DNA from: Methylocapsa sp.
GTDB taxonomy: Bacteria; Pseudomonadota; Alphaproteobacteria; Rhizobiales; Beijerinckiaceae
DNA length: 5,381 nucleotides
NCBI GenBank assembly: GCA_017353815.1
Contig: JAFMSB010000143.1
Location: 1 to 5,381 of the forward strand
Reading direction: 5' to 3'
Within the stretch, counting starts at the first letter, position 1; the number at the start of each line of letters is the position of its first letter. Shown piece after piece: positions 1-5,381 of the stretch. The notes under the pieces are model-generated. The model did not search any database, was not told where the DNA came from, and worked only from the letters and a program-made list of their open reading frames with translations. Position numbers and translations under genes: made by a program.

Positions 1-37
1 TGGGCGGTACCTGCAGAGCTGCGGAAAGGCGAAAGGG

Positions 38-1156
38 TCAGGCGGCAAGCGCCTGGTCCGGCGGCTGCAATTCACAGCCAAGGCTCATGGCGACCGCCGG
101 GTGAGTAACATGCCCGCGATGCACATTGAGCCCGGCGCGAAGGGCAGGATTCGATGTGAGAGCGCGGAGTCCTCCGCCCGCCAAGGCAAGCCCATAGGGA
201 AGGAGCGCATGGTTGAGCGCGTAAGACGAGGTCACCGGCACTGCACCGGGCATATTGGCAACGCAATAGTGCACGATGCCGTTCTTGATGAAGACCGGGC
301 TCGAATGGGTGGTTGCGCGCGAGGTCGCGAAACAGCCGCCCTGATCGATTGAAACATCGACGAGAACCGCGCCCGGCCTCATCGAGCTCAACATGCTCTC
401 GGTCACGAGCTGGGGTGCTGCGGCGCCGGGGATCAACACGGCGCCGATCACCACTTCCGCTGAGAAAACGGCCTCCTCGATCGCCGCCGCCGAAGCGTAT
501 CGCGTTCTTGCCCGCCCTTGGAAAAGCTCGTCGAGCCGGCGCAGCCGTGGTAGCGAACGGTCTAGGACCGTCACATCGGCGCCGAGGCCTGCGGCCATCC
601 GGGCGGCCTGTGTGCCGGCGACACCGCCGCCAAGCACCGCGACCCGCGCCGGCGCAACGCCGGGGACGCCCCCAATCAACACCCCGCAACCGCCGCTGTG
701 GCGGTGCAGAGCCATTGCTGCCGCCTCGATGGCAAGCCGCCCGGCCACCTCGCTCATCGGCGCAAGCAGCGGCAATTCGCGGCCATCCGGGCCGGTCACG
801 GTCTCATAGGCAACGGCGGTACAGCCCGACTTGAGCAGGCCCTTTGTGAGCTCCCTATTGGCCGCCAAATGCAAATAGGCGAAAAGAATTTGGCCTTCGC
901 GCAGCTTTTTCCACTCATCCTCTTGCGGCTCCTTGACCTTAATTATTATCTCGGAATTGGCGAAGATTTCGTCCGCCGTGCCGGCGATCGACGCCCCGGC
1001 CGCGCGATAGTCCTTGTCGGCGGCATTAATGCCAGCGCCCGCGCCGCTCTCGACAACAATCTCGTGGCCGGCGGCGGCAAATTCCCGCACGGAGGCGGGG
1101 ATCAATCCAACCCTAAATTCGTGACTCTTTATTTCCTTGGGGATGCCAATTCGCAT
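38..1156 (-). CDS. ald: Alanine dehydrogenase (NAD-dependent)
   Basis: Catalyses the reversible NAD-dependent oxidative deamination of L-alanine to pyruvate and ammonium in the cytoplasm; the family is usually a homohexamer. The 372-residue product has the normal family length. The N-terminus MRIGIPKEIKSHEFRVG is the classic Ald opening, which fixes the ATG at 1154-1156. Upstream there is only a weak ribosome binding site (GGA, six bases before the ATG). Residues corresponding to those known in Mycobacterium tuberculosis Ald are present: Arg15 and Lys75 (in KVKEP) for pyruvate binding, His96 (in YLHLAA) and Asp271 (in SIDQGG) for catalysis. The Rossmann NAD-binding core has the glycine-rich stretch LGGGVAG (175-181) and Asp199 at the end of the next strand. 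NMPGAVP (301-307) is another family signature. The gene stands alone on its strand and is divergent from ppk. No truncation or frameshift is seen. The related AlaDH/PNT family member, transhydrogenase alpha subunit, is less likely because the catalytic His/Asp pair and the full Ald C-terminus are present. Confidence 0.96.
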   Translation of the reverse strand: MRIGIPKEIKSHEFRVGLIPASVREFAAAGHEIVVESGAGAGINAADKDYRAAGASIAGTADEIFANSEIIIKVKEPQEDEWKKLREGQILFAYLHLAANRELTKGLLKSGCTAVAYETVTGPDGRELPLLAPMSEVAGRLAIEAAAMALHRHSGGCGVLIGGVPGVAPARVAVLGGGVAGTQAARMAAGLGADVTVLDRSLPRLRRLDELFQGRARTRYASAAAIEEAVFSAEVVIGAVLIPGAAAPQLVTESMLSSMRPGAVLVDVSIDQGGCFATSRATTHSSPVFIKNGIVHYCVANMPGAVPVTSSYALNHALLPYGLALAGGGLRALTSNPALRAGLNVHRGHVTHPAVAMSLGCELQPPDQALAA

Positions 1157-1318
1157 TCGAATTCCAATTCATTCTTGTTGTAAGTCTTTGCGCCCCGTTT
1201 AGGCATCTGCGGGGGATGTGGTAGCATCCGGCTGGGAATGCAATTGCCCAGGCGGGACATTCTTTCGCTTGCGGTTGAGGCGAGCTTGCCGGGGGAGTTT
1301 AGAAGAGGAGGTCGCGCG
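1157..1318. promoter_or_regulatory. Divergent ald/ppk intergenic region
   Basis: This gap between the divergent ald and ppk starts must hold both promoters, or the ppk leader if translation begins at 1319. I see no convincing sigma-70 pair on either strand. There is a short dyad, GGATG (1214-1218) and CATCC (1225-1229), with a six-base loop. The ald-proximal end is AT-rich and carries CCAATTC at 1164-1170, a second copy of which lies inside the first ald codons at 1146-1152. Ald genes are often controlled by Lrp/AsnC-type regulators, but no such site can be identified here. If PPK starts at the ATG at 1238, the right half of this region is coding instead. Confidence 0.4.
1306..1312 (+). promoter_or_regulatory. 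Strong ribosome binding site for ppk (supports TTG start at 1319)
   Basis: AGGAGGT is a seven-base perfect match to the anti-Shine-Dalgarno sequence. It lies six bases before an in-frame TTG at 1319-1321, which is ideal spacing. Neither alternative start (ATG 1238, ATG 1502) has a comparable site: CTGGGA directly abuts 1238, and GGGCGGA is one base from 1502. A caution is that in the longer frame these bases fall in Arg-Arg-Gly-Gly-Arg codons, which can produce such a motif by chance. Confidence 0.55.
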
Positions 1319-3679
1319 TTGGTCGCAGCAGCGGAAGGTCAGCAGCTCGCTTTGAACAAGGGGGAGGCGCCGCCAAGACGCCGCGCCGGTAAACTGGCCG
1401 CGCCGGAAGATGCTCTCGCGTCAGGCGACGGAGAAGCAGCTCAACCGAGCGCTAGAATTGCCCTTCCGGGCGCTTCTGGCCGGCCCGCAGCGCGGGCGGA
1501 TATGCGCGAAACGGCTGCTGGGCCCTCGGCCGAACTTGCGCGGTCCCCCCGGCGATTCGTCAACCGGGAGCTTTCCTGGCTCGAATTCAACCGCCGCGTT
1601 TTGCAGGAGGCCTCAAACCGCAACCATCCCCTGCTCGAGCAGCTGCGATTCTTGTCTATTTCGGCCGACAATCTCGACGAATTCTTCATGGTGCGGGTCG
1701 CGGGCCTTCGCGGGCAAATGCGCGCCGGGATTGAGGCGCCCTCGGAGGATGGGCTTTCGGCCCAGGAGCAGCTTGGGAAAATCCGCGAGCGCGTGAGCCT
1801 TTTGGCCGCGGAGCAGCAGAGGCGCTGGCGCGAGCTGCGGAGCGAGCTGAAGGCCGCAGGAGTCGCCATTCTCGACCCGCCCGATCTCAGCGAGGCCGAG
1901 GCGGAATGGCTGCGTCAGCACTTCTTCACCCATGTGTTTCCGGTATTGACGCCGCTCGCCGTCGATCCGGCGCATCCTTTCCCTTTCATCCCCAATCTTG
2001 GCTTTTCGATTGCGCTCGATTTGTTTGGGCCGAACGACCTCAAGAGCCGCACTGCCCTGATCCGCCTTCCGGCAAAAATCGAGCGCTTCGTCCGGCTTCC
2101 CCCGCTTCCTGGCGAGGATGGCATGCGCTTTGTTGCCCTCGAAACATTGATCGGAATGTTCACCCAAAGCCTGTTCCCCGGCTACCAGGTGCGCGGCAGG
2201 GGACTGTTCCGGATCATCCGCGATAGCGATCTCGAGGTGGAGGAGGAGGCCGAGGATCTCGTGTTGTTATTTGAAACCGCGCTGAAACGCCGCCGCCGCG
2301 GTTCCGTGATCCGGCTTGAGGCCGACAGCCTCATGCCGGAGGAACTTCGCAATTTCGTTGCCGAGGAGCTCGATGCCGCGAGTGACGAGACTTATGTCCT
2401 CGACGGAATGCTCGCCCTCAACGAGCTCTCCGAACTCGTCAACCTCGACCGGCCGGATCTCAAGTTTAAGCCGTATAACCCGCGCTTTCCCGAGCGCGTC
2501 CGGGAAAATGGCGGCGATTGCTTTTTAGCGATCAAACAGAAGGACCTCGTCGTCCATCATCCTTACGAATCCTTCGACGTCGTTGTCCAGTTTCTCAATC
2601 AGGCGGCAGCCGATCCAAATGTGGTCGCAATCAAGCAAACGCTTTACCGCACCTCGTCCGACAGCCCTATCGTGCGCGCTCTTATCGACGCCGCGGAGGC
2701 CGGAAAGTCGGTGACCGCGCTCGTCGAACTCAAGGCGCGTTTTGATGAGGCCGCAAACATCCGCTGGGCGCGCGACCTCGAGCGCGCGGGCGCCCAAGTG
2801 GTGTTCGGATTTATCGAGCTCAAGACGCACGCCAAACTTTCGTTGATCGTGCGCCGCGAGGCGGGCTCGCTCGTCACCTACTGCCATGTGGGGACCGGGA
2901 ACTACCATCCGGTTACGGCGAAGATTTACACGGACATTTCGCTCTTTACTGCAGATCCGGTGATTGGCAGAGATGTCGCGCGCATCTTCAATTACATCAC
3001 CGGCTATGCCGAGCCGGCCGGCCTCGAACGGATGGCGGTTTCGCCGATCTCCCTCAAAAGGCGGCTGCTAAGCCACATAGCCGAGGAAACGGCCTTCGCC
3101 AAAGCAGGCAAGCCCGCCACGATCTGGGCAAAATGCAATGCTCTCGTCGACCCGGAGATCATCGACGCGCTCTATGAGGCGAGCTGCGCCGGGGTAAACA
3201 TCGATCTGATCGTGCGCGGCATCTGTTGCCTCAAACCGGGCGTCGAAGGCCTTTCGGAAAACATAAGAGTCAAGTCAATCGTTGGCCGGTTTCTCGAACA
3301 CGCGCGAGTCTATTGCTTTGGCAATGGGCGCGAGCTCCCTCACCCGAAAGCCCATGTCTATATTTCCTCGGCCGACCTTATGCCGCGCAACCTCGATCGC
3401 CGCGTCGAAGTGCTGCTCCCGGTTCTTAATCCGACCGTGCATGAGCAGGTGATCGGGCAAATCATGGTTGCGAATCTGCTCGACAATCAACAGACCTATC
3501 AGGTCTTGCCCGATGGATCGAGCACGCGCATTTCGCCCGCCGGCCAGGAAGAGCCCTTTAATGCGCACTGTTATTTCATGACGAATCCGAGCCTTTCAGG
3601 GCGCGGCAAATCTCTTAAGACATCGAGCCCCAAGGTCCTCCTCAAACGGCTCGGCGGGCATCAAGCGCTCGTTGGCTGA
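1319..3679 (+). CDS. ppk: Polyphosphate kinase 1 (PPK1)
   Basis: Transfers the gamma-phosphate of ATP reversibly onto a growing inorganic polyphosphate chain through a phosphohistidine intermediate. The TTG at 1319 is chosen because AGGAGGT lies six bases upstream; this gives 786 residues. The frame also allows ATG 1238 (813 aa) and ATG 1502 (725 aa). Residues 1-78 are Ala/Pro/Arg-rich, lack aromatic residues and look disordered. The conserved core begins at [14 protein letters not shown] (80-93). Asn118 in NLDEFFMVR matches E. coli Asn45, which contacts the nucleotide. The phospholipase D-like C1 and C2 domains follow: Arg444 (LYRTSSDSP) and Arg474 ([13 protein letters not shown]) match E. 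coli Arg375 and Arg405. His504 in KTHAK matches the autophosphorylated His435, and His661 in RFLEH matches His592. All four share one offset of 69, so the catalytic core is intact. E. coli PPK has 688 residues; most of the excess is the N-terminal extension. The gene is followed by ppx after three bases, so they are probably cotranscribed. Function is very secure; the start is not. Confidence 0.95.
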   Translation: MVAAAEGQQLALNKGEAPPRRRAGKLAAPEDALASGDGEAAQPSARIALPGASGRPAARADMRETAAGPSAELARSPRRFVNRELSWLEFNRRVLQEASNRNHPLLEQLRFLSISADNLDEFFMVRVAGLRGQMRAGIEAPSEDGLSAQEQLGKIRERVSLLAAEQQRRWRELRSELKAAGVAILDPPDLSEAEAEWLRQHFFTHVFPVLTPLAVDPAHPFPFIPNLGFSIALDLFGPNDLKSRTALIRLPAKIERFVRLPPLPGEDGMRFVALETLIGMFTQSLFPGYQVRGRGLFRIIRDSDLEVEEEAEDLVLLFETALKRRRRGSVIRLEADSLMPEELRNFVAEELDAASDETYVLDGMLALNELSELVNLDRPDLKFKPYNPRFPERVRENGGDCFLAIKQKDLVVHHPYESFDVVVQFLNQAAADPNVVAIKQTLYRTSSDSPIVRALIDAAEAGKSVTALVELKARFDEAANIRWARDLERAGAQVVFGFIELKTHAKLSLIVRREAGSLVTYCHVGTGNYHPVTAKIYTDISLFTADPVIGRDVARIFNYITGYAEPAGLERMAVSPISLKRRLLSHIAEETAFAKAGKPATIWAKCNALVDPEIIDALYEASCAGVNIDLIVRGICCLKPGVEGLSENIRVKSIVGRFLEHARVYCFGNGRELPHPKAHVYISSADLMPRNLDRRVEVLLPVLNPTVHEQVIGQIMVANLLDNQQTYQVLPDGSSTRISPAGQEEPFNAHCYFMTNPSLSGRGKSLKTSSPKVLLKRLGGHQALVG

Positions 3680-3682
3680 TGG

Positions 3683-5191
3683 TTGTGGCGAAGCTTGGCC
3701 CGGCTCATGCAGAAAGCTAGTCCCGTCGCCATCGTGGATGTTGGCTCGAATTCCGTTCGCCTCGTCGTTTATGATTGTTTGAGCCGCTCCCCGCGGCCGG
3801 TCTTCAATGAAAAGTCACTCTGCGGGCTTGGAGCCGGTGTCGCGACGACAGGCTTGCTCGCAAAAGACGGGGTCGAAAAAGCTCTCGCCGCTTTGCGGCG
3901 GTTCCGGGTTCTAACCGGCGTTTTGGGTGTGGGGGGGATGCATGTGCTGGCAACCGCCGCAGCCCGGGAAGCAAAAAACGGGGGCGAGTTTCTGGCTGCG
4001 GCCGCGCAAGCGATTGGCAGGAAGGTCGAGCTTCTATCGGGGGAGCGGGAGGCAAGACTTGCCGCTCTCGGCGTCATTTGCGGGATTTCGCATCCCGACG
4101 GCGTGGTTGGCGACCTCGGCGGCGGCTCGCTCGAATTGACGGATGTCAGGGGAGCCCATGCGGGCAAGGGTTTGAGCCTTCCCCTCGGCGGCCTGACGCT
4201 CATGGATGCGTCTGGCCGTTCCCCGCGCGCCGCGGCCAAGATCGTCCGGGAGACCCTGGCAGAGGCAAGGGTTGCCGAGAGTCTCGCGGGGCGCACCATC
4301 TATGCCGTCGGGGGAACATGGCGCGCGCTCGCGAAGCTCCATATGAGCCAGCGCAATTATCCGCTTGCCGTGGCTCATGGCTACAGGATCCCCGCCTCCG
4401 AAGCTGCCGTTTTCGCAGAGCTCGTCGAGCGGGCAAATGCGGACACATTGGTCTCGATCGCTGCCGTGAGCCTGGCGCGGCGGCCGTTTCTCGCTTATGG
4501 CGCGATCGTCCTTGACGAAATCATACGCCGGGCGCGGCCGCGGGAAGTCATGTTCTCGGCAACCGGCATGCGCGAGGGTTTCCTTTACGACATGCTCGAT
4601 GGGGAGCAGCGCTGCCAAGATCCTTTGCTGCTCGCCGCGGCTGAGCTCAACCGGCTCTTCGCCCGCGCCCCCGGTCATGCCGAAGAGCTTGGCCATTGGA
4701 CGGACGGGCTCATGAGCTGCCTGTCGGATGAGGAGTCTCCCGAAGAGCGCCGGCTGCGTCATGCCGCCTGCTTTCTGGCCGATGTCAGTTGGCGCGCCCA
4801 TCCAAGCCAGCGCCACGAGGAAAGCATGAATATCGTGGAAAATGCGGCCTTTCTCGGCATCGATCATCCGGGCCGCTCGTTCCTCTCCCTCGTTGCGTCC
4901 TATCGTTATCTCGGGATCGATGCCGATGTGAGCCCGCAGATTAGGGCTCTCGTATCCCCGCGCATGCTGGAGCAGGCCCGCATTCTCGCCGCCGCCGCGC
5001 GCACCGCCTTCGTCATTTCTGGAGCGATGCCAGGTGTGCTCCGGCTGGCGAAGATTCACTGCACCAAAAACCGCGTTGTCGTGACGCTGCCGCGAAAATT
5101 CGCCGACCTCTCGACGGACAAACTGCGCAATCGCCTCGCCCAACTCGGCCGCCTCATCCGGCGCTCTCCAGAGGTTGCGATCTCCGATTAG
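3683..5191 (+). CDS. ppx: Exopolyphosphatase (Ppx/GppA family)
   Basis: Expected to release terminal orthophosphate processively from inorganic polyphosphate in the cytoplasm, opposing PPK. The 502-residue frame is near E. coli Ppx (513) and GppA (494). It has the ASKHA actin-like fold signatures: phosphate-1 loop VDVGSNSVRLVVYD (18-31), catalytic-base region SGEREARL (119-126) with Glu123 matching E. coli Ppx Glu121, phosphate-2 loop VVGDLGGGSLEL (141-152), YAVGGTWRALAKLH (207-220), and FSATGMREGFLYDML (291-305). The C-terminal part (about 315-502) is the HD-like helical region, but the His-Glu pair of the E. coli enzymes reads Ala-Asp (FLADVSW, 364-370). The start is uncertain: TTG 3683 lies three bases after the ppk stop, while ATG 3707 gives 494 aa and begins MQKASPVAIVDVGSNS. 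Neither has a good ribosome binding site, so translation is probably coupled to ppk. Sequence alone cannot separate Ppx from the pppGpp phosphohydrolase GppA; adjacency to ppk favours Ppx. Confidence 0.95.
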   Translation: MWRSLARLMQKASPVAIVDVGSNSVRLVVYDCLSRSPRPVFNEKSLCGLGAGVATTGLLAKDGVEKALAALRRFRVLTGVLGVGGMHVLATAAAREAKNGGEFLAAAAQAIGRKVELLSGEREARLAALGVICGISHPDGVVGDLGGGSLELTDVRGAHAGKGLSLPLGGLTLMDASGRSPRAAAKIVRETLAEARVAESLAGRTIYAVGGTWRALAKLHMSQRNYPLAVAHGYRIPASEAAVFAELVERANADTLVSIAAVSLARRPFLAYGAIVLDEIIRRARPREVMFSATGMREGFLYDMLDGEQRCQDPLLLAAAELNRLFARAPGHAEELGHWTDGLMSCLSDEESPEERRLRHAACFLADVSWRAHPSQRHEESMNIVENAAFLGIDHPGRSFLSLVASYRYLGIDADVSPQIRALVSPRMLEQARILAAAARTAFVISGAMPGVLRLAKIHCTKNRVVVTLPRKFADLSTDKLRNRLAQLGRLIRRSPEVAISD

Positions 5192-5381
5192 CGCTGCTCC
5201 GGGAGGCCTGCGTCTCGCACTGCAGAGATCTGGCAGAAAACCACGCAATGCTATCAAAGAAGTGGATTTCTGGCCGGGGGGTCAATATTGTTGGGGCAGA
5301 AGCAAGCTCCCGCTCGCGCCTCGGCGGCATATCGGAAGAGGGCTTGCGGGGTTGGCGCGATGCTCACGAAAAAAGGCAAAT
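5192..5381 (+). other. 3' flank of ppx; possible start of an unidentified downstream gene
   Basis: No gene can be named here. All three forward frames lack stop codons from the ppx TAG to the window edge, whereas the reverse strand has several stops, so a forward gene may begin here. Candidate starts are ATG 5248 (MLSKKWISGRG...) and ATG 5360 (MLTKKGK...), the latter in the same frame as ppx. Neither has a clear ribosome binding site, and I recognise neither protein. The sequence does not show the opening of RNase D, which follows ppk-ppx in several alphaproteobacteria. I found no stem-loop plus T-run terminator for the ppk-ppx unit. Confidence 0.25.

Noticed and set aside
313..834. Plus-strand frames opposite ald rich in Arg, Pro and Ser
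   Set aside because: The composition is typical of shadow translation of GC-rich codons on the opposite strand of a secure gene.
698..1183. A 161-codon plus-strand frame opposite the start of ald
   Set aside because: It is antisense to the highly conserved Ald N-terminal half, its product resembles no family I know, and it has no clear ribosome binding site.
1175..1203. TTGTTG (1175-1180), 17-base spacer, TTTAGG (1198-1203) as a ppk promoter
   Set aside because: The spacing fits, but both boxes match the sigma-70 consensus at about half their positions, no better than chance.
1613..2167. A 184-codon minus-strand frame opposite ppk
   Set aside because: It is antisense to the PPK N-terminal and head domains, which are clearly conserved in the sense frame.
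5219..5236. CTGC and GCAG near the ppx 3' end as a terminator stem
   Set aside because: The stem has only four pairs around a long loop and no T-run follows, so it is not a credible intrinsic terminator.
4034..5257. A 407-codon open frame on the minus strand opposite ppx
   Set aside because: It lies antisense to a gene with full Ppx/GppA motifs. Long antisense frames are expected in GC-rich coding DNA, and its translation shows no recognisable domain.

Overview
The window is a GC-rich (about 60% by eye) bacterial chromosomal segment with three complete, intact protein-coding genes. No RNA gene, mobile element, CRISPR array or long repeat was found. The wording of the polyphosphate kinase and exopolyphosphatase proteins matches alphaproteobacterial family members as I remember them, most like Hyphomicrobiales (Rhizobiales). 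Examples are [18 protein letters not shown] and [13 protein letters not shown] in the kinase, and GSNSVRLVVYD and RHAACFLADVSWRAHP in the phosphatase. That assignment is inference; no database search was possible.

Layout: 1-37 is the short 3' flank of the leftmost gene, with no visible feature or convincing terminator. Bases 38-1156 (minus strand) encode alanine dehydrogenase (ald). Bases 1157-1318 are the divergent intergenic region, or leader, with one short dyad and no clear promoter. Bases 1319-3679 (plus strand) encode polyphosphate kinase 1 (ppk). Its open frame reaches back to an ATG at 1238, but the only strong ribosome binding site precedes a TTG at 1319. Bases 3683-5191 (plus strand) encode an exopolyphosphatase/GppA-family phosphatase (ppx), three bases after the ppk stop. 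Bases 5192-5381 hold no identifiable gene; all three forward frames stay open to the window edge.

How the genes work together: ppk and ppx form a tight two-gene unit, probably one operon with coupled translation. PPK1 makes inorganic polyphosphate from the gamma-phosphate of ATP, and Ppx removes terminal phosphates from the chain, so the pair sets the cell's polyphosphate level. Ald interconverts L-alanine with pyruvate and ammonium using NAD(H). It is transcribed divergently and has no direct biochemical link to polyphosphate.

Nothing here looks like an undescribed system. The points most worth checking are the true start and unusual N-terminal extension of PPK, and the start-codon arrangement at the ppk-ppx junction.
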